Source: JAFMKE01 sp037624485
GTDB lineage: Bacteria > Bacteroidota > Bacteroidia > Chitinophagales > UBA8649
Length of the DNA stretch: 64,000 nucleotides
Direction of reading: 5' to 3'
NCBI GenBank assembly: GCA_037624485.1
Contig: JASJJC010000021.1
Coordinates: 1 to 64,000 of the forward strand
Within the stretch, counting starts at the first letter, position 1. Each line of letters opens with the position of its first letter. A model generated the notes under the pieces. It ran no database searches. It saw only the letters and a list, made by a program, of their open reading frames with translations, and was not told the origin of the DNA. Both the position numbers and the translations under genes were made by a program. Positions 16,186 through 25,754 of this stretch are shown piece after piece.

Positions 16186-18519
16186 ATGTCAAAAAAACTA
16201 GTAATCGTAGAGTCCCCTTCAAAAGCAAAAACCATTCAAAAATATTTGGGTGATGATTACATTATTGAGTCTTCGTATGGACATGTAAGAGATTTACCTA
16301 AAAAGGATATTTCTATTGATGTTTCAAATAATTTCGAACCTAATTATGTAGTTTCTGACGACAAGAAGGAGGTCGTAAAAAAATTGAAAAAATTAGCTAA
16401 GGAAGTTGATGAAGTTTTGTTAGCAACGGATGAGGACAGGGAGGGAGAAGCAATTTCTTGGCACCTGTGTGAGATCTTGGGCTTGGATGCAAAGACTGCA
16501 AAACGAATTACCTATACCGAAGTCACTAAGGATGCTATTTTAAAAGCATTAAATAATCCCCGAAAATTAAATATGGGCTTGGTTAATGCTCAACAAGCTC
16601 GTAGGGTGTTGGATAGAATAGTGGGTTATGAATTGTCTCCTGTTTTATGGAAAAAGGTAAAGCCATCGCTTTCTGCTGGAAGGGTGCAATCTGTTGCAGT
16701 AAGAATAATTGTAGAGCGAGAAAGAGAAATCACCAATTTTGATTCAAATAGTTTCTTTAAAGTTTCGGCTTTGTTTGATGTTGAAGATAAACAAGGAAGA
16801 CGAACGGTTTTGAAGGCAGAGCTTCCAAAAAGATTGGCTAATGAAGCCGAAGCGATGCAATTATTGGAGGAATGCAAGAACTCTAATTTTACTATCGGTA
16901 ACATAGAAAAGAAACCTTCTCAAAAAAATCCTGCAGCTCCATTCATAACTTCCACCTTACAGCAAGAAGCAAGTAGAAAACTTGGATTTCCTGTTGGGAA
17001 AACCATGAGTGTTGCGCAAAAACTTTATGAAGCAGGACACATCACTTATATGAGAACGGATTCAGTAAGTCTTTCTCAAACAGCGGTAAATGCAGCTGTA
17101 AATGAAATTACTTCAAGTTATGGCGAGGAGTATGTTAAAGTGAGAAAATACTCGACTAAAGCAAAGGACGCGCAAGAGGCTCACGAGGCTATTCGTCCTA
17201 CAAATTTCGGAGAACAAGAGGCAGGCGCTAATTTTGATGAGCAGCGTTTATATGATTTGATCTGGAAAAGATCTATTGCGTCTCAGATGTCTTCAGCAAA
17301 AATTGAAAGAACCATCGTCTCTGTAGAAATTAGTGAATCTTCAGAACGACTTCAAGCAAAAGGAGAAGTCCTCGTCTTTGATGGTTTCTTAAAAGTATAT
17401 TTAGAGGGTAAAGATGAAGAAGATGATGATGACGATGTAAGTGGCATGCTACCGCCTTTAGCAGTGGGTCAAGACTTAGATTTGCAAGAGATAACTGGTA
17501 CAGAACGATTTACAAAGCCAAGTGCTCGTTATACGGAAGCCAGTTTGGTTAAGAAACTGGAGGAGTTAGGCATTGGTCGACCATCTACTTATGCACCAAC
17601 TATTTCCACTATTCAAAAAAGAGGATATGTGGAAAAGACAAATCGAGATGGAGTAGAGCGAAAATATACAGTGCTTAAGCTTTCCAGTAATAGTATCGTT
17701 TCAAATCAAGATACTGAAGTTACAGGGGCCGAAAAAATGAAATTGTTTCCAACAGATATAGGGAGTGTAGTTAACGATTTCTTGATGGAGCATTTTAGCG
17801 AAATCATGGAATATGATTTTACTGCTCAAATGGAGCATTCATTTGATAAAATTGAAGAAGGGGAAACGGAATGGAGTGCCATGGTTTCTAAGTTCTATAA
17901 ACCTTTTCATGAATCAGTAGAAGACACGATAGAAAATGCAGATAGAGCTTCTGGAGAACGAATTTTAGGCAAAGATCCTAAATCTGGACATACGCTTTTA
18001 GTGCGCGTAGGTCGATACGGGCCAATGGCTCAAATTGGTGCTCCAGATGAGGTGGAGAAACCTCAATACGCCAAATTATTGCCGACTCAAAGTATCGAAA
18101 CGATAACTGCAGAGGAGGCAATTGCTTTGTTTATATTGCCGAGAGTAGTCGGAGAGTTTGAAGATGAGGAAGTGAAAGCCGCTATTGGTCGATTTGGCCC
18201 ATATCTCTTGCACAAAAAGAAGTTTGTTTCCATTACAAAGGCCAGTGAATTGAATCCTTACACGATTCAACTGCCAGATGCGATTCGTTTGATTGAAGAA
18301 AAACGAGTGGCAGATGCCAATAAGTTCATCATGGAGTTTGAGGAGGAAGGAATTCAAGTACTTAATGGTCGATGGGGACCATATATTCGAAAAGAGAAGA
18401 AAAATTTCAAAATCCCTAAAGAGGTGGAAGCTGAAAAATTGACTTTACCCGAAGTGCTGGATATCATCAAAAATCAACCTGCTAAAAGAGGTAAGTCTAA
18501 GGCAAAGGCAAAGAAATAA
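16186..18519 (+). CDS. topA: DNA topoisomerase I (type IA)
   Basis: Relaxes negative supercoils through a 5'-phosphotyrosine intermediate. The 777-residue protein opens with a Toprim domain (KLVIVESPSKAKTIQKYLG at about 4-22, acidic DEDREGEAI near 88-96). The active-site tyrosine sits in HITYMRTDS (about residue 289). An acidic stretch with five consecutive Asp lies near residue 412. The C-terminus has no Cys4 zinc fingers but two GRFGPY/GRWGPY-type repeats and a Lys/Ala-rich tail, which is the usual form in Bacteroidota. The downstream gene follows 3 bases after its stop. Confidence 0.96.
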   Translation: MSKKLVIVESPSKAKTIQKYLGDDYIIESSYGHVRDLPKKDISIDVSNNFEPNYVVSDDKKEVVKKLKKLAKEVDEVLLATDEDREGEAISWHLCEILGLDAKTAKRITYTEVTKDAILKALNNPRKLNMGLVNAQQARRVLDRIVGYELSPVLWKKVKPSLSAGRVQSVAVRIIVEREREITNFDSNSFFKVSALFDVEDKQGRRTVLKAELPKRLANEAEAMQLLEECKNSNFTIGNIEKKPSQKNPAAPFITSTLQQEASRKLGFPVGKTMSVAQKLYEAGHITYMRTDSVSLSQTAVNAAVNEITSSYGEEYVKVRKYSTKAKDAQEAHEAIRPTNFGEQEAGANFDEQRLYDLIWKRSIASQMSSAKIERTIVSVEISESSERLQAKGEVLVFDGFLKVYLEGKDEEDDDDDVSGMLPPLAVGQDLDLQEITGTERFTKPSARYTEASLVKKLEELGIGRPSTYAPTISTIQKRGYVEKTNRDGVERKYTVLKLSSNSIVSNQDTEVTGAEKMKLFPTDIGSVVNDFLMEHFSEIMEYDFTAQMEHSFDKIEEGETEWSAMVSKFYKPFHESVEDTIENADRASGERILGKDPKSGHTLLVRVGRYGPMAQIGAPDEVEKPQYAKLLPTQSIETITAEEAIALFILPRVVGEFEDEEVKAAIGRFGPYLLHKKKFVSITKASELNPYTIQLPDAIRLIEEKRVADANKFIMEFEEEGIQVLNGRWGPYIRKEKKNFKIPKEVEAEKLTLPEVLDIIKNQPAKRGKSKAKAKK

Positions 18520-18522
18520 TTC

Positions 18523-19389
18523 ATGAGTCAAGGTTCTGAAATAAATGCTCTTATCCGTCTTCTTGATGATGAAGATCCCGAGGTATTCGAAAACGTCACG
18601 AACAGAATTCTTTCTTACGGATCAGAGGTGATTCCCGAGTTGGAAAATGCATGGAGTGACAGTGCTAATATTGATCTGCATGGCCGTATTGAAGAGCTTA
18701 TTCATATTCTTCAATTTAAAAAATTAAAGGAAGAACTTAACTTATGGATCAATGATGATCTTGAGACATTGCTCGATGGGGCCTTATTAGTGGCAATGTT
18801 CCAGTTTCCGGACCTAGATAAAGAATTGGCATACCAGTATGTCGATAAGGCAAGGCAAAAAATTTGGTTAGAACTCAGCCAAGGATATACTCCATTGGAG
18901 AATATCAATATTTTTAATCAGGTATTTTATAGTATAATTGGTTATTCAGGTGTAAAAGATGAGAATATTGAATCTCATGATTTTTGCTTAAATCATGTCT
19001 TAGAAAGTAAGAAAGGGAATGCCATTTCTTTAGGGATTCTATACATTGTATTGGCTCAACAACTAGAGCTCCCCATTTATGGAGTTAATCTTTATCGTCA
19101 CTTTATATTGGCTTATCAAAAAAATTATGTATTCGATTATGATTTGGACAATTCACGAGATACGATTTTCTTCATTAATCCAATTAATAAAGGAGTGCCC
19201 TTTCAACGAAGAGAAATTAAAGAGTACATAGCGTCCATGAAGATTGAAGAGAAAGAGAGTTTCTTTAATCCAGCTGCTAACAAAGCCATTATTCGAGAAT
19301 TGCTCTATTATCTAAAGTTTCATCTAGTTTCAAAAGGAAAAGGCCAAAAGGCAGAAGAAATTTCTGAGCTGATTGAGCTGTTTGATTAG
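18523..19389 (+). CDS. SirB1-like transglutaminase-fold protein
   Basis: A 288-residue protein of the SirB1/transglutaminase-like family, molecular role unknown. The core segment SKKGNAISLGILYIVLAQQ (about 164-182), followed by LELPIYGVNLYRHFILAY, matches the family's GxP.SL..ly..la.rlgl..vg...PgHFl pattern, with a His in RHF. The N-terminal 75 residues are helical and HEAT-like. It starts 3 bases after topA and is almost certainly co-transcribed with it. It is convergent with the DoxX gene, 5 bases apart. Confidence 0.75.
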   Translation: MSQGSEINALIRLLDDEDPEVFENVTNRILSYGSEVIPELENAWSDSANIDLHGRIEELIHILQFKKLKEELNLWINDDLETLLDGALLVAMFQFPDLDKELAYQYVDKARQKIWLELSQGYTPLENINIFNQVFYSIIGYSGVKDENIESHDFCLNHVLESKKGNAISLGILYIVLAQQLELPIYGVNLYRHFILAYQKNYVFDYDLDNSRDTIFFINPINKGVPFQRREIKEYIASMKIEEKESFFNPAANKAIIRELLYYLKFHLVSKGKGQKAEEISELIELFD

Positions 19390-19394
19390 CTAAT

Positions 19395-19769
19395 TTATTT
19401 TTTCGACTGCCACCAAGCAATAATAATTAACAACAGTTGAATGGGAAATCTAATCCACAAAGCTTCCAATTGATTGGTGCCTATAGCTTCTTGAGCTCCT
19501 TCATTAAAAGCTAAAAAAATATTAGCAGGAAATACGGCAATCAATAGGGCAATGATTCCCCAAGCCGCATATTGTCTCATTGGTCTATAAATCAGTCCAA
19601 AACCCAGCAGAATCTCTACCAGACCACTTAGATAAACTAAAGCCAAATGAAAGGGGAGGTAATGCGGCATGATTTTCATGTAAAAGTCTGGATTCACAAA
19701 GTGAAGAGCCCCCGCTATTATATAGAATACTCCGAAGAAATAGTAGGATATTTTTTTTAATTTTTCCAT
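19395..19769 (-). CDS. DoxX-family membrane protein
   Basis: Small inner-membrane protein (124 residues) with four predicted helices, of the DoxX/DoxD-like family. The segments GVFYIIAGALHFVNPDFY (about 13-30) and LSGLVEILLGFGLI are typical of it. Function in this family is mostly unknown; some members act in redox or surfactant-type complexes. It stands alone on the minus strand, 154 bases from yqgE. Confidence 0.8.
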   Translation of the reverse strand: MEKLKKISYYFFGVFYIIAGALHFVNPDFYMKIMPHYLPFHLALVYLSGLVEILLGFGLIYRPMRQYAAWGIIALLIAVFPANIFLAFNEGAQEAIGTNQLEALWIRFPIQLLLIIIAWWQSKK

Positions 19770-19923
19770 TTTTTAATTGTAAAAGAAGTTTTTAAAAAGT
19801 CGATAAGCATGCGTTTATTGGGTAAACATATAATTAGCCTGCAAACCCTAAGGCGTATTCAATAGCACTTAGCTTAGCCAAGTTATCATTAAAAGCTTTC
19901 TTTCTATAGTCCCCCTATTGTTT

Positions 19924-20532
19924 TTAGTTTAACTCAGGTCGCTCTGGTAAACTTGCAAGATGATGATACAAGTCACCTAAGTCATTCATGATTTCCTTCC
20001 ATAGATCATCACTACTGGAGAAAACTTCATTGGCAGTTCCTTTCGCAACAATCCAAGAATCCTCAATTAGCTCTTTACGCAGCTGACCGGGATCCCAACC
20101 CGAATAACCCAATATAAACTTAAAGCGTTTATGGGAAGATTCAGCTGTTTTTAATTTTTCAATCATTTGTTGAAAATCGCCACCCCAATAAACACCAGGC
20201 AGAATCTCTTGAGCATCCTCAATTTGCAAACTATTGTCATGTATAAAATAGAGGGAGTCGCTAGCGACAGGTCCTCCAAAATAAACAGGCATTGCTAATT
20301 CATCAAGCTCTTCAATAAAATCACTGACTACAAATTCAGTTGGTTTGTTTAAAATAAAACCAAAAGAACCCTCTTCTTTGGAGTGCGCGCACATTAAACA
20401 AACTGTTCTCTTGAATACATCATCGGCTAGAAAAGGCTGAGAAAGAACAAATGACCCAACACGCAGCTGTTTGCGTATTTCTTTTTTGTAGTTCCATTTA
20501 TAGCGATCTAGCTCTTTATTTTTATTCTCCAT
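19924..20532 (-). CDS. YqgE/AlgH-family protein
   Basis: A 202-residue protein of the YqgE/AlgH family, function not established. Family features are the N-terminal GSFVLSQPFLADDVFKRTV (about 26-44), GFILNKPTE (about 58-66), the FGGPV motif and IGYSGW-like LGYSGWDPGQL near residue 140. It appears monocistronic. No clear -7 box is seen in its leader. Confidence 0.88.
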   Translation of the reverse strand: MENKNKELDRYKWNYKKEIRKQLRVGSFVLSQPFLADDVFKRTVCLMCAHSKEEGSFGFILNKPTEFVVSDFIEELDELAMPVYFGGPVASDSLYFIHDNSLQIEDAQEILPGVYWGGDFQQMIEKLKTAESSHKRFKFILGYSGWDPGQLRKELIEDSWIVAKGTANEVFSSSDDLWKEIMNDLGDLYHHLASLPERPELN

Positions 20533-20652
20533 AAGTCAGGGATATATGGGTTAATCTATACCCACAAGATTCGAAAAAAAGTTGATAGGAGAAAACTTTT
20601 AGGACAATATTTAGTCAATGTGGATAAATGCTTTAAAAAAGAAGAAGTAAGC

Positions 20653-20683
20653 TTTAGAAATAAATTTCTTTGTAGTAACTTTG
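20653..20683 (+). promoter_or_regulatory. nqr operon promoter
   Basis: TTTA (20653-20656), a 19-base spacer and TAACTTTG (20676-20683) match the Bacteroidota -33/-7 promoter closely. It lies 55 bases before the nqrA ATG, leaving a leader of about 50 bases. Confidence 0.65.
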
Positions 20684-20738
20684 CCACGTTTTTAAACAGG
20701 TCTTAAGACGAATAGGTTTTAAAGCTAAAATAGATAAT

Positions 20739-22382
20739 ATGAATTTAAGTAATCTAACAAAAGCAACAAGTTTAAGTGTATTGTTTTCCTCACTTTCTGT
20801 TTTAAGTTTTGCTCAAGGATCCGGAGAGGCTTCATCCTCAGCAAATTCTTTGGTTATTTTACTTTTTACCTGTGTAATGGTGCTTGTGGTGTTTTTAGCA
20901 GCCATAATGGGGGATAAGATCATTAAGTTAGCTGCAGGAAAAATAAGGAAAGATAGTGATGATAAGGAGTTTGGTTTAGTCCCATCACTTAAGGAATTGG
21001 TTTTCGGTACCCAAAATACCGGACAATCAAAAAAAAAAATAACTAAACTCAGCCGTGGGTTTGATATTAAACTTAAAGGGAAAGCAAAAAAATCAATTGC
21101 GATTTATAACTCAGCTACTTACGCGATAAAACCAACAGATTATAAAGGTCTTCAACCTATCCCTAAGATGCTGCTAAAGGAAGGAGCTAAAGTAAAAGCG
21201 GGAGAAAAAATCTTTTATGACAAAGGTTTTGAAGGCGTATTCTTTACTTCACCTGTAAGTGGTGAGCTAGTAGAAATAAGGAGAGCAGAAAAACGCGCTA
21301 TTTCAGAAATTGTCATCCAATCCGATGGTAAAAATTCCTCGGTTAAATTTAAAGCAGAAGCTCCGAAATCTTTGGGTGAATCGGGCGTAAAAAGTCAATT
21401 GTTAGAAAGTGGAGCCTGGACAGCTTTTGTAGAGCGTCCTTTTGGTGTAATAGCCAATCCAACACTTCGCCCAAACAGTATCCATATTTCTTGTTCAGAT
21501 ACCGCGCCCTTAGCTGTAGATTATAGGTATGTTCTTGAGCAACTTAATCAAAAAAACATACAAACAGGTATTGACGCTTTAAATGAGTTAAGTGATAAAG
21601 TATACTTAAACCTAGACAAGCAGGCCAATAAGTCCAATAAAGTGGACCAACTTAAAGGGGTTGAAATCAATGCTTTTTTAGGCGAGCATCCAGCGGGAAA
21701 TGTAGGTATTCAAATCCATCACACTGACCCTATAGCTAAAGGTGATGTGGTATGGACCATCAAAATAGAAGATGTAGCAACAATTGGTAGACTATTTAAT
21801 GAAGGAGTATATGCTCCTGAAAAAATAGTAGCGCTTACGGGTTCTATTGTAAAGAATCCTCACTATGTTAAAACAATCCAAGGAGTGAATATTGCTCAAT
21901 TGATTGAAGGGCAAATCGAAGAGGATAATTCTAGAGTTGTTTCGGGAAACGTATTAAGTGGAACGCAAATTTCAAAAGATGGTTTTCTTGGAGCTTATGA
22001 CAACCTCATTAGCGTTATAGAAGAAGGTAATCAGCAAGAGATGTTTGGTTGGATTCTTCCGCAAACCGCAAGACCTAGTATTTCTCCAACCTTCCCGTGG
22101 AGGATGATGGAGCTCGCTCGATTCGATGCCAACACGAACATGCGTGGAGAGCAAAGAGCTTTTGTTGTATCAGGGCAGTATGAAGAAGTTTTGCCTATGG
22201 ATGTATATCCGCAACATTTAATGAAGGCAATAATTAAGAATGATTTCGAAGAAATGGAAGGTTTAGGTATTTACGAGTTAATCGAGGAAGATATTGCAAT
22301 TTGCGAGTTTGCATGTACCTCAAAACAACCATTGCAAGGAATCTTAAGGGAAGGCTTAGATTATATCCGTTCTCAGAATTAA
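20739..22382 (+). CDS. nqrA: Na+-translocating NADH:quinone reductase subunit A, N-terminally extended
   Basis: NqrA is the peripheral, quinone-binding subunit of the Na+-NQR complex. The conserved NqrA body starts only near residue 104 (ITKLSRGFDIKLKGKAKKS) and runs to the end; typical NqrA is about 450 residues and this one is 547. The extra N-terminus has a signal-peptide-like stretch ending SFAQ (about 8-26), a Ser/Ala/Gly-rich linker, a membrane helix (about 39-60) and a charged linker. This predicts an N-out, C-in anchor that would place the NqrA body in the cytoplasm where it belongs. It is the first gene of nqrABCDEF. No alternative ATG near residue 104 was seen that would drop the extension. 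Confidence 0.93.
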   Translation: MNLSNLTKATSLSVLFSSLSVLSFAQGSGEASSSANSLVILLFTCVMVLVVFLAAIMGDKIIKLAAGKIRKDSDDKEFGLVPSLKELVFGTQNTGQSKKKITKLSRGFDIKLKGKAKKSIAIYNSATYAIKPTDYKGLQPIPKMLLKEGAKVKAGEKIFYDKGFEGVFFTSPVSGELVEIRRAEKRAISEIVIQSDGKNSSVKFKAEAPKSLGESGVKSQLLESGAWTAFVERPFGVIANPTLRPNSIHISCSDTAPLAVDYRYVLEQLNQKNIQTGIDALNELSDKVYLNLDKQANKSNKVDQLKGVEINAFLGEHPAGNVGIQIHHTDPIAKGDVVWTIKIEDVATIGRLFNEGVYAPEKIVALTGSIVKNPHYVKTIQGVNIAQLIEGQIEEDNSRVVSGNVLSGTQISKDGFLGAYDNLISVIEEGNQQEMFGWILPQTARPSISPTFPWRMMELARFDANTNMRGEQRAFVVSGQYEEVLPMDVYPQHLMKAIIKNDFEEMEGLGIYELIEEDIAICEFACTSKQPLQGILREGLDYIRSQN

Positions 22383-22415
22383 AACAATAATCAGTTAATT
22401 TAAAGTTAGTTAAGA

Positions 22416-23702
22416 ATGAAGTTTATTAGGGATTTCATGGATAAAATAGAGCCGGACAAAGAAAGTAGGTTCTTACATACCTTATGGGATGGTATTGACA
22501 CCTTCCTATATGTTCCAGATCATGTGACCAAAAAAGGGACACATATTAAGGACGGTATGGATTTGAAACGTACGATGATCCATGTCGTAATTGCTATGCA
22601 GTTTGCATTTATAATTGGGATGTACAATATAGGTCACCAGCATTATTTTGCATTAGGTTTGTTTCCTGATTTCTTTTCAGGTTTTGGAGCAAAACTAGTT
22701 TATGGTGTGCTGCAGTACTTACCTATGATAATCGTTGTCCATCTGGTTGGTTTGGGAATTGAATTTATTTTCGCTGCCAATAAAGGACATGCGATTGAAG
22801 AAGGTTTCTTAGTCTCAGGTTTCTTGATTCCGTTGGTTATGCCTCCTGCAACACCCTTATGGATGGTAGCTTTAGCGACAGCATTTGCAGTCGTGATTGC
22901 AAAAGAAGCTTTTGGTGGAACGGGAATGAATATCTTTAATATAGCCTTGATTGCAAGAGTCTTTGTATTCTTTGCTTTTCCTGCAGAGATTTCAGGTGAC
23001 GAGATTTGGATAGCTCCTGATTATTCATGGTTACATAAAGGATTTAGTGCTGTTGCTTCTTTATTTGGAAGTGCTGATTTTTTCAGTATGTCTGTTCCAG
23101 CTAATTTAGTTGATGGATATACAGGTGCCACTCCGCTATCCCTTGCCTCTAAAGGTGGTTGGGAGAGCGTACAAGCATACTCAGTGACTATCCAAGGTGA
23201 AGTCTATCACCCTTATGAAGTAAGCAATTTAATTTTTGGTAACGTTCCTGGATCTGTTGGTGAAGGAAGCAAGGTGGGGATTATTATCGGTGCATTATTC
23301 TTGGTGTTTACGCGTATTGCTAGTTGGAGAATTATGTTGTCAATGATTTTAGGTACTATGTTTATGTCTATCTTATTAAACGTCATCAATGTAACCTACA
23401 GCAGTGAAGTAACTAATGTTTTCATAAGCGTTCCATGGTACTATCAGTTTGCAATGGGAAGTATGTTCTTTGCAATGGCATTTATGGCTACCGATCCTGT
23501 TACTGCCTCTGGAACAAATACCGGTAAATGGGTATATGGATTTATGATTGGAGTTGTAGGTATTATTATTAGAGTTTTAAATCCAGCATATCCGGAAGGG
23601 TGGATGCTGGCAATTTTATTATTAAACGTGTTTGCTCCACTTATTGATCATGTGGTTTTACAACAAAATATTAAAAGGAGGTTAAGTCGTGTCAAAGCTT
23701 AA
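22416..23702 (+). CDS. nqrB: Na+-NQR subunit B
   Basis: Integral membrane subunit that carries covalent FMN and riboflavin and forms part of the Na+ path. The 428-residue protein has about ten helices. The flavinylation site is in DGYTGATPLSL (about 232-242), where the Thr of the GAT motif takes FMN. Its 3' end overlaps nqrC by 14 bases. Confidence 0.96.
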   Translation: MKFIRDFMDKIEPDKESRFLHTLWDGIDTFLYVPDHVTKKGTHIKDGMDLKRTMIHVVIAMQFAFIIGMYNIGHQHYFALGLFPDFFSGFGAKLVYGVLQYLPMIIVVHLVGLGIEFIFAANKGHAIEEGFLVSGFLIPLVMPPATPLWMVALATAFAVVIAKEAFGGTGMNIFNIALIARVFVFFAFPAEISGDEIWIAPDYSWLHKGFSAVASLFGSADFFSMSVPANLVDGYTGATPLSLASKGGWESVQAYSVTIQGEVYHPYEVSNLIFGNVPGSVGEGSKVGIIIGALFLVFTRIASWRIMLSMILGTMFMSILLNVINVTYSSEVTNVFISVPWYYQFAMGSMFFAMAFMATDPVTASGTNTGKWVYGFMIGVVGIIIRVLNPAYPEGWMLAILLLNVFAPLIDHVVLQQNIKRRLSRVKA

Positions 23703-24417
23703 TACAGATTCAAACGGATATACGCTATTTTTCTTAGCCATTATGGTTATGGTGGTAGGAGGTGCGTTAGCATTTATTTCAAGTGCCTTGCAGCCTACGA
23801 TAGATGCCAATCAAGAATTAGATAGGAGAAAGAAAGTTATGAAAGCTATTCTTTCTTTATCTGAAGAGGAAGAGAATGAAGTCCTTACCAAGGAATTCGT
23901 GAACAGCGAATACGAAGGTAAAGTGAGCGGTGTGCTGGTCAATTTTCAAGGAGAGATTGTTGCTGATAGTATTCCTGCAAAATATCAATTCCGAAAGGAA
24001 ATGAAAGACAATACAATTGCTCAGGAGGATAAATTATATCCGGTCTACATATATGATGATAACGGAGCAAAAGTTTATGTCTATCAAATGATAGGAAGTG
24101 GCTTGTGGGATGAAATCAATGGTTTCTTGGCTTTGGAAGATAATCAACAAACTATCAAAGGTGTTGCATTTGACCACGTTGCAGAAACACCTGGATTGGG
24201 TGCCGAATTGGTAAAAAATAAATTCAGAGAGCAGTTTTACGGTCAATCGCTTTTTGATGAGAACGGTGAATACGATTTTGCGGTTTACAAAGCAGGTAAG
24301 CTTCCTAAAAATAGTAAAGGGGTAGATGGTTTAGCAGGTGCGACAATTACTACTGACGGTATTCATGCTATGGTTAAAAAAACCAAGGATAATTACATTA
24401 ATTATATAAGCAAATAA
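23689..24417 (+). CDS. nqrC: Na+-NQR subunit C
   Basis: Subunit with one N-terminal membrane helix (about 12-32) and a periplasmic FMN domain. The flavinylation motif is GLAGATITTDGI near residue 215-226, with FMN on a Thr of the GATIT segment. The start codon is GTG at 23689, inside the end of nqrB; the frame is otherwise closed soon upstream. Length (242) is normal. Confidence 0.95.
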   Translation: MSKLNTDSNGYTLFFLAIMVMVVGGALAFISSALQPTIDANQELDRRKKVMKAILSLSEEEENEVLTKEFVNSEYEGKVSGVLVNFQGEIVADSIPAKYQFRKEMKDNTIAQEDKLYPVYIYDDNGAKVYVYQMIGSGLWDEINGFLALEDNQQTIKGVAFDHVAETPGLGAELVKNKFREQFYGQSLFDENGEYDFAVYKAGKLPKNSKGVDGLAGATITTDGIHAMVKKTKDNYINYISK

Positions 24418-24427
24418 AGCAATTATC

Positions 24428-25084
24428 ATGAGTGATGTAAAGACAAAACAATTACTTACAGATCCATTAAGTGACAACAATCCAATAACAGTGCAAGTAT
24501 TGGGTATTTGTTCTGCCTTAGCGGTTTCTGGAAATATAAAAAATGCCTTAGTAATGGGTGTCGCAGTTACAATGGTTGCTGCTTTTTCTAACTTGACGAT
24601 TTCTTCACTTCGAAATTATATTCCAAGTAGAATTCGAATGATTGTGCAATTAGTAGTGATTGCATTCTTGGTGACCTTAGTTAGTATTTTCCTTAAAGCG
24701 TTTTCATATGATTTAAGTAAGGAACTCTCCGTTTATATAGGTTTGATTATTACCAATTGCATCATCATGGGTAGACTAGAAGCCTTTGCCTTAGCAAACA
24801 AGCCCATGCCTGCCTTTTTAGATGGTATAGGGAATGGTTTGGGATATGGATTGGTTCTATTAATTGTTGGAGCTATCCGTGAATTGTTTGGAACAGGCGC
24901 ATTATTAGGTTTCACTATTTTTGGTGAAGAAGCTAAGCATGGTGCAGAATTTTTAAAACATGGATTTTTTAATGATTTCTTCCATAACGGATTAATGGTA
25001 TTGCCGATTTCGTCAATATTTATTTTAGGTATTCTAATTTGGATTCAAAGAAGTAGAAATACAGAATTGGTAGATATTTCATAA
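24428..25084 (+). CDS. nqrD: Na+-NQR subunit D
   Basis: Integral membrane subunit of 218 residues and about six helices, homologous to NqrE with inverted topology. The two together hold an intramembrane iron-sulfur centre. Conserved segments TNCIIMGRLEAFAL and GIGNGLGYG are present. It follows nqrC by 10 bases. Confidence 0.95.
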   Translation: MSDVKTKQLLTDPLSDNNPITVQVLGICSALAVSGNIKNALVMGVAVTMVAAFSNLTISSLRNYIPSRIRMIVQLVVIAFLVTLVSIFLKAFSYDLSKELSVYIGLIITNCIIMGRLEAFALANKPMPAFLDGIGNGLGYGLVLLIVGAIRELFGTGALLGFTIFGEEAKHGAEFLKHGFFNDFFHNGLMVLPISSIFILGILIWIQRSRNTELVDIS

Positions 25085-25114
25085 ATAAACTTGATAATTT
25101 AAAACACGTAAATC

Positions 25115-25729
25115 ATGGGTGATTTAATAAATATATTTGTAAAGGCAGCTTTCGTAGAAAATATGGTACTGATCTATTTTTTAGGGATGTGTTCTTATTT
25201 GGCAGTTTCTAAGACAGTTAAGACAGCTGTAGGTCTAGGAGCAGCTGTAATCTTTGTTTTGGCAATCACAGCGCCTATAAACTGGGTCATTCGAGAAACA
25301 TTATTGGTCGAAGGAGCGTTAACATGGTTAAGTCCTGCATTAGAAAATCAAAGTTTTGAATTTCTAGGACTCATTATTTATATTGGAGTTATTGCTGCAT
25401 TGGTGCAGCTAGTAGAAATGTTAATTGAAAAGTTTTCACCAGCCTTGTACATGTCTTTAGGTATCTTTTTACCATTGATTACAGTAAACTGTGCAATATT
25501 AGGGGGAACATTATTTATGATTGCGAAAGAATACAACCTTGCCGAAAGTACAGTGTTTGGTATCGGTAGTGGTTTCGGTTTCTTTTTAGCAATCGTTGCC
25601 TTAGCGGCAATTAGAGAAAAAATTAAATATTCTGCAATTCCTGCTCCTTTAAGAGGTTTAGGGATGGCTTTCATCATTACAGGTCTTATGGGGCTTGCAT
25701 TTATGGGATTAATGGGTATTAAATTATAA
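25115..25729 (+). CDS. nqrE: Na+-NQR subunit E
   Basis: Membrane subunit of 204 residues and six helices, partner of NqrD. The motifs MCSYLAVSK near the N-terminus and TVNCAILGG (about 127-135) contain the cysteines that hold the shared Fe-S centre. It follows nqrD by 30 bases. Confidence 0.95.
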   Translation: MGDLINIFVKAAFVENMVLIYFLGMCSYLAVSKTVKTAVGLGAAVIFVLAITAPINWVIRETLLVEGALTWLSPALENQSFEFLGLIIYIGVIAALVQLVEMLIEKFSPALYMSLGIFLPLITVNCAILGGTLFMIAKEYNLAESTVFGIGSGFGFFLAIVALAAIREKIKYSAIPAPLRGLGMAFIITGLMGLAFMGLMGIKL

Positions 25730-25754
25730 TATTAATAATAGAAAAATTTAAAGA

